Of a stretch of DNA of 64,000 nt, positions 17,107 through 26,763 are shown in pieces. Under the pieces are notes generated by a model, which saw only the letters and a list, made by a program, of their open reading frames with translations, was not told the origin of the DNA and made no database searches. Each line of letters opens with the position of its first letter. Position 1 is the stretch's first letter. Origin of the DNA: Neptunomonas concharum. Lineage in GTDB: Bacteria; Pseudomonadota; Gammaproteobacteria; Pseudomonadales; Balneatricaceae. A program made the position numbers and the translations under genes. The stretch covers positions 930,001-994,000 of the forward strand of contig NZ_CP043869.1 in assembly GCF_008630635.1 (NCBI RefSeq), given 5' to 3'.

Positions 17107-17466
17107 TTAAAGTCTAAAAGCGTCTTTATACCATACAGGTTCGTTGCTTTCAGATGCTATTTCAAAGGCGATGACATCAAACCGGCAGTCGTACTGCTGG
17201 AAAGCGGAGTGCGTCATCAAAAAGTGTTGTGCTGTCTTTATGATTTTTTGTTGTTTATGGTAATTAACGGAGTTAGCTGCGCCGCCATAAAAGCGGCTTT
17301 TGCGTAGGCGTACTTCGGTAAAAACCAATACATTACTATCGAGGAGGATGAGATCTATCTCCCCCATTTTGCATAAATAGTTACGCTTTACTGGTTTTAA
17401 CCCTTGTTTGATTAGCCAGTGCCAAGCGTAATTTTCGGCATCCGTGCCGCTTTTTTTGCTGTCCAT
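17107..17466 (-). CDS. yraN: YraN/UPF0102 family nuclease-like protein
   Basis: Small restriction-endonuclease-fold protein of 119 residues with no settled function. The predicted active-site region is GEIDLILLDSNVLVFTEVRLRK (about 36-57), the D..E-x-K-like arrangement of the family, here with VRLRK in place of the common VKxR. The N-terminus, GTDAENYAWHWLIKQGLKPVKRNY, fits the family. It lies 11 bases after lpoA and belongs to the same leftward group. Confidence 0.9.
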   Translation of the reverse strand: MDSKKSGTDAENYAWHWLIKQGLKPVKRNYLCKMGEIDLILLDSNVLVFTEVRLRKSRFYGGAANSVNYHKQQKIIKTAQHFLMTHSAFQQYDCRFDVIAFEIASESNEPVWYKDAFRL

Positions 17467-17477
17467 AGTTCATTCTT

Positions 17478-19286
17478 TTAATCTATCAGTTTAGGGATTC
17501 CATCTTCGAAAATGGCCCACTGTAGGTGACGATTAACCTGGTTAAGTTCATTGACAGAAAGCTGGCCAGTTTCACCATTCAATCGCCCACCCGGTGTGCT
17601 GCGAAGTTGCGAAAGATAAGGATACAGGTTATAGGCATCAATGCCCATGGCGTAAAGCCTTCCGAATCGGGTGCCGGTATTGTTTTTGACGGCCGCTATG
17701 GTTTGTTGATTTTGGCTAGGTGGTGATAAAACCCATGGTGTTTCGCCAAACATGATGCCATTTAAGTCGATATCAGCGCGGGGGTTAGCTTGCCCGCTGT
17801 AGACTTGCGATGTTGCATAAATGGGCAGGTCTGCGGCGAAGTAGAAAGCTAAAAGCGGCTTGATCAGACGCGCATCTTGCGGTCTTGCAGCCATTAAAAT
17901 GGTATCCGCGTCTTGGCGACGGCGCTCTTCAAACTCAAAGTTTAGGCCAGTTATTTGTCTTAAGCTTCTGGCGCGTGCCTTGCTGTCATCGGTTTTAAGA
18001 AGCTGGGTAACCTTTTGTGAGAGATTGCTGCTATTAAAGGAAGTTTCAGCAACAATGGTGCCACCTAATTGTGTGAAGGTTTCTCTAAAAGCTACAGCTG
18101 CTCGCTCGCCCCAGTCTGTTTCCGGAGTTATTACCAGCGCATAGCGCTTGCCATTATTTAATGCTTGGGTTGCTGCGTCTCTGGCTTCATCTTCGGCAGA
18201 TAAGCCAAATTGGTAGAGATTTGGTGCGCCTGTATTTGCGTAATTAAGTGCTAAAAAAGGCAAGGGGAGTGCTGATTGACTTAGTGCTATCACTTTATCT
18301 TTATCCAAGGGGCCAATCACTAGCTCAACCCCCTTTTCTTGAGCGGCTTGGATAATTTGTTCTGGGGTATCCAGGTAGCTGCTGTCTATAAAAATCAATT
18401 CGGGCGGTTGTGTTGCGCTCTGATTGGCATAGTGCGCAGTCATAATGCCTTCCTGAATAGCAGATGCGGCACTGGAGAGTTTGCCTGTTGAAGGAAGCAT
18501 AATGCCAATGCGGGATACATTGATAAGATCGGCGATTGCAACAGGTGTGTTGAAATTGCTTGGCATAAGTAGAGCGGCAGGGTGTGCTTGCCACAAGTTC
18601 AGCCAATTATCGATATTGTTGGTATTGGACTCTATATTTGAAACGGTCCGTGCAGCTTGGGCAAGTTCCAGCCAGCCTTGAAGGTTGTAGTTGTTGTTGG
18701 GGCGTTGAAGTGCTTCGTATAGTGCTTGGTTATCAGTTGATTGTAGCGCATTCCAAATTCGATCATGTATAGCTTGGCGTTCAGCTTCATCATGTACGTA
18801 GGTTGTGCTTTCTATCAGAATCATGGCCTCATCAAGCGATTGCCCATTAAGTTGATAGGCATCGGCATAGAGTGATTCGGATAAGCGTGCTTGGTTATCA
18901 GGGAGTGTGCTAAGCGATGGCATGTTCGCTAAATAGCCCAGTGCGGCTTCGCCTTGCTGGTTGCTGAGCGCCTGTCTCGTGCGCAGGCTAATCACGGTAA
19001 ACTGTAGGCTAGGAGGCAGAATTGATGTGTCGATGCCCGCAAGGATACGATCCGCCCGATCAAGCTCTCCCCGTGCGATAAGCTGCTCCGCTGCCTGTGT
19101 TTTTAATTCAGCGGCTCGAATAGGTTGAGCGCCGCGGGCAAGGTTTAGCAGATAATCTGCATCTTGTATAACTGTGTTTGTTGAAGCTTTACCGGTACTG
19201 ACGCTAGGCGGTGTGGTTGGAGGCATTGCACAGCCGGCAATAAAGGCTGTAAGCGCTACGGTTAGAGACAGGCGTTTCATATTCAT
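17478..19286 (-). CDS. lpoA: Penicillin-binding protein activator LpoA
   Basis: Outer-membrane lipoprotein that reaches through the murein layer to activate PBP1a. The ~602 residues begin [19 protein letters not shown], with lipobox IAGC. An N-terminal TPR-like helical domain (~45-290; [21 protein letters not shown]) precedes a periplasmic-binding-protein-like LppC domain (~310-600; [36 protein letters not shown]). Three ATGs are close together; the one at 19286 has AGAG six bases upstream. It is divergent from rsmI with only 37 bases between, so both promoters must overlap coding sequence. Confidence 0.93.
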   Translation of the reverse strand: MNMKRLSLTVALTAFIAGCAMPPTTPPSVSTGKASTNTVIQDADYLLNLARGAQPIRAAELKTQAAEQLIARGELDRADRILAGIDTSILPPSLQFTVISLRTRQALSNQQGEAALGYLANMPSLSTLPDNQARLSESLYADAYQLNGQSLDEAMILIESTTYVHDEAERQAIHDRIWNALQSTDNQALYEALQRPNNNYNLQGWLELAQAARTVSNIESNTNNIDNWLNLWQAHPAALLMPSNFNTPVAIADLINVSRIGIMLPSTGKLSSAASAIQEGIMTAHYANQSATQPPELIFIDSSYLDTPEQIIQAAQEKGVELVIGPLDKDKVIALSQSALPLPFLALNYANTGAPNLYQFGLSAEDEARDAATQALNNGKRYALVITPETDWGERAAVAFRETFTQLGGTIVAETSFNSSNLSQKVTQLLKTDDSKARARSLRQITGLNFEFEERRRQDADTILMAARPQDARLIKPLLAFYFAADLPIYATSQVYSGQANPRADIDLNGIMFGETPWVLSPPSQNQQTIAAVKNNTGTRFGRLYAMGIDAYNLYPYLSQLRSTPGGRLNGETGQLSVNELNQVNRHLQWAIFEDGIPKLID

Positions 19287-19323
19287 CATATACTCTAGCA
19301 CCCTGATGATGGATGGAAAAATT

Positions 19324-20160
19324 ATGTCAGACGCGGTTTTATATATTGTGGCCACACCCATTGGCAATTTAGGGGATATGACTCCCAGAGCAGTGGAGGT
19401 TTTGCAGTCCGTTGCTCTTATTGCAGCTGAGGATACGCGACATAGTGGCCGTTTAATGGCGCACTTTAACATCAAAACGCCCATGATTTCAGTGCATGAT
19501 CACAATGAGCGCCAAAGACTGCAAACAATACTGGATAAATTGTCCGCTGGCGAGAATATCGCACTGATTTCCGATGCAGGAACGCCATTAATTTCAGATC
19601 CTGGCTTTTATTTAGTGCGGGGAGTCAGGGATGCAGGTTTTAAAGCGGTTCCGGTTCCAGGTTGTAGTGCGGTTATAACAGCAATGAGTGCTGCTGGGGT
19701 GCCTACGGATCGTTTTATATTTGAAGGTTTTTTACCCGCAAAGCGCACGGGGCGACAGCAGCAGCTTGCGCTGATTAAAAGTGAAGAGCGTACGGTGATT
19801 TTTTACGAATCTACCCATCGTATTATCGAAACGCTGAATGATATGGTTGAGGTCTTAGGCGCTGACAGGTATGTCGTGATGGCGCGTGAACTGACGAAAA
19901 CCTTTGAGACGATTCACGGAGATAAAGTGTCGGATCTTTTGGTATGGATGGAGCAGGATCATAACCAGCAAAAAGGGGAGTTTGTGCTGATTGTTCAAGG
20001 TGTTGAACCCAAAAAGGAAGAAGGCTTTTCTGCTGAAACGCTTCATGTGCTGGAAACGCTGCTTGAGGAGTTGCCAGTTAAGCAGGCAGCGGCCTTGGCG
20101 GCAAAATTAACCGGTGAAAAGAAAAATGCACTTTACCAAGAAGCGTTGAATCGGAAGTAG
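19324..20160 (+). CDS. rsmI: 16S rRNA (cytidine1402-2'-O)-methyltransferase
   Basis: Methylates the ribose of C1402 in the decoding centre using S-adenosylmethionine. The 278 residues show the tetrapyrrole-methylase fold: [20 protein letters not shown] at the start, [11 protein letters not shown] near 37, [16 protein letters not shown] near 80 and [17 protein letters not shown] near 110. The ATG at 19324 follows GGATGG by about seven bases; in-frame ATGs at 19306 and 19309 would add six residues. Divergence from lpoA is typical. The rnpB promoter begins right after its stop. Confidence 0.95.
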   Translation: MSDAVLYIVATPIGNLGDMTPRAVEVLQSVALIAAEDTRHSGRLMAHFNIKTPMISVHDHNERQRLQTILDKLSAGENIALISDAGTPLISDPGFYLVRGVRDAGFKAVPVPGCSAVITAMSAAGVPTDRFIFEGFLPAKRTGRQQQLALIKSEERTVIFYESTHRIIETLNDMVEVLGADRYVVMARELTKTFETIHGDKVSDLLVWMEQDHNQQKGEFVLIVQGVEPKKEEGFSAETLHVLETLLEELPVKQAAALAAKLTGEKKNALYQEALNRK

Positions 20161-20188
20161 TTGCTAAAGCGAGGATTACTGGTATCCT
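20161..20188 (+). promoter_or_regulatory. Predicted rnpB promoter
   Basis: TTGCTA (20161-20166) and TATCCT (20183-20188) are separated by 16 bases and end seven bases before the P1 helix of rnpB. The placement fits transcription starting at or next to the mature 5' end. It lies directly after the rsmI stop codon. Confidence 0.6.
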
Positions 20189-20195
20189 TGCCCGC

Positions 20196-20545
<350 letters not shown>

Positions 20546-20655
20546 AATCTTTTAGTCTCCCATTGGCGACCCTGTGTTGCTATCGACGGCTTCTTTTTTT
20601 ATCTTATACTGATCAGTCATGAATACCATGGATGGGTCAATGTAAGGTGCTTTAG

Positions 20656-21513
20656 ATGCGTCGCTTGAGCTCATATCTATCTATTGTTGCTGTAGTATTG
20701 CTCCTTGCTGGATGCTCCTCTTCTGGATTGAGAAGTGATCTCTCGGCCGAGCAGTTGCCCGTTTGTGATAGTCATCATTCTCAACATATCCATCGTGTTT
20801 CCTCCTTGCAAAAAACAACAACAATAATGGTTCATCCAGGTTTATTGTTTGCCATAGATTGGGGAGGACAGCGTGCGCTAGATGTTGGGCAGGCTTTGGT
20901 TGTCCGTGGTTTTGCTGATCGGGTTCTGGAGGTTCGTTCTCGGAAAAAAGAACCCATGGCTAAACAAATGCTAGCAGATGGTGGTGGCGAATTTGTGGGT
21001 ATCCACTATAGCATGGGTGGTTCACCTTCGGTGCTTCAAGCCGCTTTAGAAGCGGCAGAGGAGGTATCGAAAAAGGTAGGTGTTGATGTTGGCTATTCCG
21101 CTATTATGGTTGATCCCTTTGCTCTGTCGGATCTGGAGTCGGTTGTTGATCCTGATAACCCCTACCTGCGTCGTGTTTTTGTTGTACTGTCTAATCAGTA
21201 TATGCCGTTTCGCCCCGACCCTTCTGGGTTGTCTCGTCGAGTGACAGATAACCCTAAGTTTCATTTTGTCTATGCAGAAGAGTTTGGTGTTTTATGGAAT
21301 CATTTTAGTTTTTTGACGGATGTCAAAAATTCTGAGCGTGAAACTCGTGATGCAAAGAGAGGTAGAGAAATTTTTGATCAGTTGTTGCTGGGGCTCTTTG
21401 GCCGTTTAGAGGGCGATGAAGTAGAGCAAAAGCTCTATAATCTAAAGCTGAATTACGCAAAACAAGATAAGCGCTATCTCATACCAGGCTTGTGTCGGTT
21501 GGCTGCTCCGTAG
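20656..21513 (+). CDS. Predicted lipoprotein with alpha/beta-hydrolase-like motif, function unknown
   Basis: I do not recognise this family. The 285 residues start with a lipoprotein signal, lipobox LLAGC (Cys at about 20), then SSSG; no Asp at +2, so outer-membrane sorting is likely. After a linker comes a strand-rich region (TIMVHPGLLFAIDWGGQRALD). HYSMGGS near residue 118 resembles the GxSxG nucleophile elbow of alpha/beta hydrolases, with His in place of the first Gly. IMVDPFAL (~150) and LWNHFSFLTD (~217) could supply the acid and histidine. The ATG at 20656 follows GTAAGGTG. It lies alone between rnpB and mraZ. The hydrolase assignment is inferred from motif order only. Confidence 0.7.
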   Translation: MRRLSSYLSIVAVVLLLAGCSSSGLRSDLSAEQLPVCDSHHSQHIHRVSSLQKTTTIMVHPGLLFAIDWGGQRALDVGQALVVRGFADRVLEVRSRKKEPMAKQMLADGGGEFVGIHYSMGGSPSVLQAALEAAEEVSKKVGVDVGYSAIMVDPFALSDLESVVDPDNPYLRRVFVVLSNQYMPFRPDPSGLSRRVTDNPKFHFVYAEEFGVLWNHFSFLTDVKNSERETRDAKRGREIFDQLLLGLFGRLEGDEVEQKLYNLKLNYAKQDKRYLIPGLCRLAAP

Positions 21514-21693
21514 ACTATGCTATCTGTACATTTTTTAACGTTACATCCTTTGATTTGAAATATCGCTGCTGCAGGCGCGATATAATTCTCTGATTTTTAA
21601 AGTCTTTCCTTTCCCTTATTTATTTCTTCATGAACACCATTCTATTTCATCGAATTTGCAGTCGCTAAGGGGCTTGTCGCGCTTTTTCCACGC

Positions 21694-21785
21694 TTGCATT
21701 GGGAGGGGTTACTTTCTATAGTGTAATATAGTGGGTAAAAGTGGGCTAAAGTGGTTTTTTGTGATGGTTTTTGGGTAGATGGGTG
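21694..21785 (+). promoter_or_regulatory. mra/dcw cluster promoter with MraZ-type operator repeats
   Basis: TTGCAT (21694-21699) and TATAGT (21717-21722) are separated by 17 bases. Just downstream are exact 10-bp-period direct repeats: GTGGGTAAAA (21731), GTGGGCTAAA (21741), GTGGTTTTTT (21751) and a decayed GTGATGGTTT (21761), with further GGG blocks at 21773 and 21781. MraZ of E. coli and other bacteria binds TGGGN repeats with this period upstream of its own gene, so autorepression of the cluster is expected. The rest of the 277-base gap (21514-21693) shows nothing I can assign. Confidence 0.8.
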
Positions 21786-21790
21786 GATAA

Positions 21791-22243
21791 ATGTTCCGCG
21801 GTGTAAATCAAGTCAACTTAGATGCGAAAGGCCGAATGGCCGTTCCCGCACGCTATCGAGATCAGATCTCGGTACAGTGTGCGGGCCATCTAGTGATGAC
21901 GATTGACACCGAAGAGCGCTGCTTGCTGCTTTACCCCATAGATGAATGGGAAATTATCCAAGAAAAGATAGATAGTCTGCCCAGTTACAACCCTTCGGCT
22001 CGTCGCTTGCAACGGCTGTTGATTGGTCATGCAACCGACTTGGAGATGGATTCCAATGGTCGATTATTAATACCGGCTTTATTAAGGGATTACGCAGGTC
22101 TTGATAAGAAGCTGATTCTGTTAGGCCAGGGGCGAAAGTTTGAAGTTTGGGATGAGGCTTCCTGGAACGAAACTCGAGAAAAATATTTACAGGAAGTAGA
22201 GGATGAGGCTTTGCCTGATGCACTACTTAATCTGTCTCTTTAA
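21791..22243 (+). CDS. mraZ: Transcriptional regulator MraZ
   Basis: DNA-binding regulator of the division and cell wall cluster that forms a ring of AbrB-like domains. The 150 residues contain the two tandem SpoVT/AbrB-like repeats: MFRGVNQVNLDAKGRMAVPARYR (about 1-23) and ATDLEMDSNGRLLIPALLRDYAG (~79-101), each with the DxxGR signature. It is the first gene of the cluster, directly downstream of its predicted operator repeats. RsmH starts 21 bases after its stop. Confidence 0.97.
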   Translation: MFRGVNQVNLDAKGRMAVPARYRDQISVQCAGHLVMTIDTEERCLLLYPIDEWEIIQEKIDSLPSYNPSARRLQRLLIGHATDLEMDSNGRLLIPALLRDYAGLDKKLILLGQGRKFEVWDEASWNETREKYLQEVEDEALPDALLNLSL

Positions 22244-22264
22244 TTGATTAGCGGAGTCCATTTA

Positions 22265-23206
22265 GTGGCTACTGAAACATTTCGACATGTAACTGTTTTG
22301 CTGGATGAGGCTGTTGAGCTTCTTGTGCAAAACGCTGACGGCTTCTATGTCGATGGCACCTTTGGTCGGGGTGGGCACTCATCACTGATCTTGCAGCATT
22401 TGTCTGATCAGGGGCGCTTGATGGCTATTGATAAGGATTTAGAAGCTATCGCCTGTGCAGGAGAACGGTTTGGTGATGATGGACGCTTCTCTATTGCTCA
22501 TGGTTCTTTTTCTCGGCTAGGTGAATTTGTTTCAGAGCAAAATATGTCCGGTCAAGTGGATGGCGTGCTGCTGGATTTAGGGGTTAGCTCCCCTCAATTG
22601 GATGATCCCACTCGTGGCTTTAGCTTTCAGCATGACGGTCCTTTAGATATGCGAATGGACACAACCAGCGGAGAAAGTGCAGCGCAATGGCTAGCTTACG
22701 CATCTGAGCAAGAAATTGCCGATGTGATCTTTACCTACGGTGAAGATAAGTTTGGAAGGCGCATGGCCAGAGCTATCGTTGCCGCACGTCAGATAGCACC
22801 GATTGAGACGACGGCCCAACTGGCAAAGATCGTATCTGATGCTAATCCTTCTTGGGAAAAGGGGAAGCACCCGGCAACGCGAGCGTTTCAGGCTATTCGA
22901 ATTCATGTGAATAAAGAGTTGCAAGATATAGAGCAGTGCCTTGATCAATCATTAGAGGCGCTGAAGGTAGGTGGGCGCTTGGTTATCATCAGTTTCCATT
23001 CATTGGAAGACCGTATAGTGAAGCGCTTTATTCGCAAGCATGTGAAAGGTGATGAGCATCTTCCGCAGGGTGTGCCTGTAACAACAGATATGCTGAATCA
23101 GCGGCTTAAGGCGATCGGAAAAATGTTAAAAGCATCTGCCAAAGAGATTGAAGATAACCCACGTTCGCGAAGTGCGGTTATGCGTGTGGCGGTCAAAATA
23201 GCGTAA
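22265..23206 (+). CDS. rsmH: 16S rRNA (cytosine1402-N4)-methyltransferase
   Basis: Methylates N4 of C1402 in 16S rRNA; it modifies the same nucleotide as RsmI, encoded upstream. The 313 residues match E. coli exactly in length. Signatures: FRHVTVLLDEAVELL (about 6-20), the SAM loop FYVDGTFGRGGHS (~30-42), VDGVLLDLGVSSPQLDDPTRGFS (~98) and RLVIISFHSLEDRIVKRF (~238). The start is taken as the GTG at 22265, eight bases after GCGGAG. The stop overlaps ftsL in TAATG. Confidence 0.97.
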   Translation: MATETFRHVTVLLDEAVELLVQNADGFYVDGTFGRGGHSSLILQHLSDQGRLMAIDKDLEAIACAGERFGDDGRFSIAHGSFSRLGEFVSEQNMSGQVDGVLLDLGVSSPQLDDPTRGFSFQHDGPLDMRMDTTSGESAAQWLAYASEQEIADVIFTYGEDKFGRRMARAIVAARQIAPIETTAQLAKIVSDANPSWEKGKHPATRAFQAIRIHVNKELQDIEQCLDQSLEALKVGGRLVIISFHSLEDRIVKRFIRKHVKGDEHLPQGVPVTTDMLNQRLKAIGKMLKASAKEIEDNPRSRSAVMRVAVKIA

Positions 23207-23565
23207 TGGGGCTGTTTATGTTTGGTTTCATTCAGCAGCGATCAGGGCGAGCAGAGGAAGGGGCATCTCGTCTGCTTAGTTTTGATGAGGTGGCTCGTCC
23301 GGTCGCGCTGACCCTGTTGCTAACATTGATGATTGTATTGAGTGCATTGGCCGTGACTTACAGCGCTTTTGAGTATCGCATGCTGTTTAATAAGCATCAG
23401 CGTCTTGTACAGCAGTGGGATGAATATCAAGTGGAGTGGGGGCAGTTATTGCTGGAGCAAAGCGCGCTGGGTGCGAACAGCCGAGTAGAGCAGGTTGCAA
23501 CGCAAAAATTAGAGATGATTTCGCCTCAACCCGAGATGATAGAGATAGTTCAGTATGAGCGATAA
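23206..23565 (+). CDS. ftsL: Cell division protein FtsL
   Basis: Small bitopic divisome protein that forms the FtsQLB complex and activates FtsWI. The 119 residues have a cytoplasmic N-part, one membrane segment at about 36-56 (LTLLLTLMIVLSALAVTYSAF) and a periplasmic coiled coil (YRMLFNKHQRLVQQWDEYQVEW) ending in EMISPQPEMIEIVQ. The identification rests on position between rsmH and ftsI plus this topology. It overlaps rsmH by one base and ftsI by eleven. Confidence 0.93.
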   Translation: MGLFMFGFIQQRSGRAEEGASRLLSFDEVARPVALTLLLTLMIVLSALAVTYSAFEYRMLFNKHQRLVQQWDEYQVEWGQLLLEQSALGANSRVEQVATQKLEMISPQPEMIEIVQYER

Positions 23566-25273
23566 AGTGAATACAGAAATAGCTGAAAGTGCCGGCAGAA
23601 GCTGGCGGCTTGTGCTGATCTTCTCACTGCTGGCCTTAGTTGCAATAGGTATCGTTACCAAGTTGGTATCTCTCTATACACTGGATCAGGCTTTTCTGCA
23701 GCGTCAGGGTGATGCCAGAAGTCTGCGTACCACCTTGATTCCTGCACATCGCGGAGTGATTACTGATCGTAATGGCGAGCCGCTTGCTGTGAGTGCACCG
23801 GTAGCAACAATTTGGGCTGATCCTAGCTCAGCAGATATTCGGCATAATGGATTAACGCGATTAGCTGTGTTGCTTGATATGAAGCGTGCTGATTTGGTGG
23901 CGCGATTGGAGAAAAACTCAGAACGTCAATTTATCTATCTCAAGCGGCAGGTGACCCCTGAGCTGGCAGAACTGATTGATAGATTAGATATTCCTGGTGT
24001 GCATGTTGATAGGGAATACCGCCGTTACTATCCAGCAGGCGAGGTGACTACGCATCTCGTGGGCTTTACGGGGATTGAAGGTGCAGGGCAAGAAGGTATC
24101 GAGTTATCTTACGAGCAAGGCCTAAGTGGTGAACCGGGTCGAAAGTTGGTTATGCAGGACCGCTTGGGACGAACCATTAAACATATCAAATCGATTGAGG
24201 AAGCTAAGCCGGGTAAAGATGTGCAATTAAGTATCGATCTGCGTCTTCAATATATGGCGTATCGAGAGCTGAAAGCCGCTGTGCAAGCACATAAAGCAGA
24301 CTCTGCTTCAGCGGTTGTGTTGGATGTCAAAACCGGTGAGGTATTAGCGATGGTCAACCAGCCATCTTATAACCCTAACGATCGTAGTAAATTAGACAGC
24401 AAAGGGCTAAGAAATCGCGCCGTGACTGATCTGTTTGAGCCTGGCTCAACCATGAAGCCGCTAACGGTTGCTGCTGCCATGATGAGTGGTAAATATACGG
24501 CTGACACTGTTATCAATACCTCCCCAGGTTTTATCCGAATCAGAGGTCGAACGATTCGGGATCACCGTGACTACGGCAAGCTCGATTTAACCTCCATTAT
24601 TACGAAATCCAGCAATGTGGGCGTTACGAAGTTGGCGCTGAGTATGCATGAAGATGCCGTACGCAATCTGTTTCACAATGTTGGTTTAGGGCAAGTGACA
24701 GCGACTAGTTTCCCAGGTGAGCGTAGTGGAAGCCTGCCTTATTACCCTGCAAAACGCGTTGTGGAAAGGGCAACGATGTCCTATGGCTATGGTTTATCGG
24801 TCACGCCGCTGCAATTGGCGAAAGCCTACTTACCGCTGGCAAATGGTGGAGTTACCTACCCTATCTCCATTTTAAAGCGTGATGAACCCGCAGAAGCAAC
24901 TCGAGTGATGCCTGAAGAGATTGCCGATTCTGTACTCGAAATGATGGAAACGGTGACCCAAGGTGGCGGTACAGGCCGAAGAGCGGCTGTACATGGCTAC
25001 CGTGTAGCAGGCAAAACGGGCACTGTGCATAAGATCGCCAACGGCGGATATGCCGAAGATAAGTATATCTCAGTCTTCGCAGGGGTTGCGCCAGTATCCA
25101 ATCCAAGAATTGTTACAGTGGTAATGGTCGATAACCCTAAAGGCCAAGAATATTACGGTGGAGAGGTTGCGGCACCAGTGTTCTCTCGGGTAACGGCGAA
25201 TAGTTTACGATTACTGAATGTGGCTCCCGACCAATGGCCTCAAAAGAACGAGCAAACGATGGCGATGAAATGA
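23555..25273 (+). CDS. ftsI: Peptidoglycan D,D-transpeptidase FtsI (PBP3)
   Basis: Septal transpeptidase, target of beta-lactams, anchored in the inner membrane. The 572 residues have one N-terminal membrane segment (about 18-40), a pedestal domain (RGVITDRNGEPLAVSAPVA near 65) and the transpeptidase domain. Catalytic motifs are FEPGSTMKPL (Ser ~298, Lys ~301), KSSNVG (SxN ~351) and AGKTGTVHK (~486). It overlaps both ftsL (11 bases) and murE (4 bases), so translation through this part is probably coupled. Confidence 0.98.
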   Translation: MSDKVNTEIAESAGRSWRLVLIFSLLALVAIGIVTKLVSLYTLDQAFLQRQGDARSLRTTLIPAHRGVITDRNGEPLAVSAPVATIWADPSSADIRHNGLTRLAVLLDMKRADLVARLEKNSERQFIYLKRQVTPELAELIDRLDIPGVHVDREYRRYYPAGEVTTHLVGFTGIEGAGQEGIELSYEQGLSGEPGRKLVMQDRLGRTIKHIKSIEEAKPGKDVQLSIDLRLQYMAYRELKAAVQAHKADSASAVVLDVKTGEVLAMVNQPSYNPNDRSKLDSKGLRNRAVTDLFEPGSTMKPLTVAAAMMSGKYTADTVINTSPGFIRIRGRTIRDHRDYGKLDLTSIITKSSNVGVTKLALSMHEDAVRNLFHNVGLGQVTATSFPGERSGSLPYYPAKRVVERATMSYGYGLSVTPLQLAKAYLPLANGGVTYPISILKRDEPAEATRVMPEEIADSVLEMMETVTQGGGTGRRAAVHGYRVAGKTGTVHKIANGGYAEDKYISVFAGVAPVSNPRIVTVVMVDNPKGQEYYGGEVAAPVFSRVTANSLRLLNVAPDQWPQKNEQTMAMK

Positions 25274-26763
25274 TGCAGCCCTTTAATGCAAAAACACTAC
25301 AAGAGTTGACTATTGCCGGTGCGGATGACGTATCGGCAAATTTGCTTGTAAAGGGGATATGTTCTGATAGTCGCCAAGTAAAGTCTGGTGACCTGTTCGT
25401 GGCAAGAGATGGCGTGGCTCATCGAGGTATTGATTTTATCGCTCAAGCAGCAAAAGCGGGTGCAGTTGCTGCGATTGTGGATCAGCACTCTTATCCCGAC
25501 CTTGAATCATTTAGCTTTAGCATACCTGTTTTTAAGGTGCGCAATTTAGCTCAGAAAGTCAGCGGCTTTGCAGCTCAGATGCTGGATAATCCATCATCTC
25601 GAATGACAGTGATTGGTATAACAGGTACGAATGGCAAAACATCTTGTGCGCATTATGTTGCTCAAGCGCTGAATGCATTAGGTATACGTACTGCGATTAT
25701 TGGCACGGTAGGTAATGGTTTCCCGGAAGCTCTGGAGCAAGCAACACACACTACACCCGATGCAATCCGCTTGCAGCAGTTATTGGCAGCGCTTGAAGCG
25801 CAAGGCGCTAAAGCGGTTGTGATGGAGGTTAGCTCCCACGCGTTAGATCAGGGGCGTGTTGCCGGGGTTATGTTTGATGTGGTGGCGATGACAAATTTAA
25901 GCCGTGATCACCTTGATTACCACGGATCGATGGATGCTTATGCTCACGCCAAAGCACGCCTGTTTACAGAATTTGATGTGAAGCAGCGAGTGCTGAATCT
26001 GGATGATGACTATGTTAAGTCATTAGCTGAAAAATTACAGAAAGCCTCTAAAGAAACGGTGACTTTCAGCTTGCATACACAGGCCGATGTGTATGCTACT
26101 TCGTGCTTGTTAAGCCGGGAAGGTATTCAGTTATCAGTGAATGCCAAGGGTGAAGAGCACGTTATTAATCTACCCGTGATCGGTGCTTTTAATGCATCCA
26201 ATATTCTTTTAATGCTCTCTGTATTGCGCTCCTTAGATGTGCCGTTTATGGATATTGTGGGCGTTGCGTCACAAATCTCCGCGGTTCCTGGGCGAATGGA
26301 GGTATTTGCTAAGGAGGGGATGCCGACGGTGGTTGTGGATTATGCTCATACACCCGATGCGCTCGAAAAGGCATTACAGGCCGCGCGGGAGCACTGTCAA
26401 GCAACATTATGGGTCGTGTTTGGTTGCGGTGGTGATAGAGATATTGGTAAACGTGCTGAAATGGCACGCGCGGCAGAGGCATTTGCAGATAAAGTCGTGG
26501 TGACGAGTGATAACCCACGTACTGAATCGCCAGAAGAGATAATCGATATGATTATTTCGGGCTTTAAGCAGCCTGCTGAGGTAACGCAGTGTGCCGATCG
26601 AGAAGAAGCTATTTTATGGGCTTTAGGACAGGCAGGGAAAAACGATCTTGTTGTTATTGCCGGTAAAGGTCATGAGGATTACCAAGAGATCATGAACGTT
26701 AAGTATCCATTTAGCGATAAAGCCGTGGTAATGGGCTATCAGCAGAGAGAGGCTCACTTATGA
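25270..26763 (+). CDS. murE: UDP-N-acetylmuramoyl-tripeptide synthetase MurE (mDAP-adding)
   Basis: Cytoplasmic ligase adding meso-diaminopimelate to UDP-MurNAc-L-Ala-D-Glu. The ~497 residues carry GITGTNGKTSCAHYVAQAL (P-loop, ~115-133), the HTTPDAIRLQQLL substrate segment, VVDYAHTPDALEKAL and SDNPRTESPEEI (~414). The DNPR motif marks diaminopimelate rather than lysine specificity, as expected for a Gram-negative. The frame runs from an ATG at 25234, but ATG 25270, overlapping the ftsI stop as ATGA, fits the usual start. Confidence 0.97.
   Translation: MMQPFNAKTLQELTIAGADDVSANLLVKGICSDSRQVKSGDLFVARDGVAHRGIDFIAQAAKAGAVAAIVDQHSYPDLESFSFSIPVFKVRNLAQKVSGFAAQMLDNPSSRMTVIGITGTNGKTSCAHYVAQALNALGIRTAIIGTVGNGFPEALEQATHTTPDAIRLQQLLAALEAQGAKAVVMEVSSHALDQGRVAGVMFDVVAMTNLSRDHLDYHGSMDAYAHAKARLFTEFDVKQRVLNLDDDYVKSLAEKLQKASKETVTFSLHTQADVYATSCLLSREGIQLSVNAKGEEHVINLPVIGAFNASNILLMLSVLRSLDVPFMDIVGVASQISAVPGRMEVFAKEGMPTVVVDYAHTPDALEKALQAAREHCQATLWVVFGCGGDRDIGKRAEMARAAEAFADKVVVTSDNPRTESPEEIIDMIISGFKQPAEVTQCADREEAILWALGQAGKNDLVVIAGKGHEDYQEIMNVKYPFSDKAVVMGYQQREAHL

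Noticed and set aside
19287-19484. Upstream extension of lpoA to about 668 residues
   Set aside because: It would run through the divergent rsmI coding region and place the lipoprotein signal about 66 residues inside the protein. The start at 19286 gives a normal lipobox.
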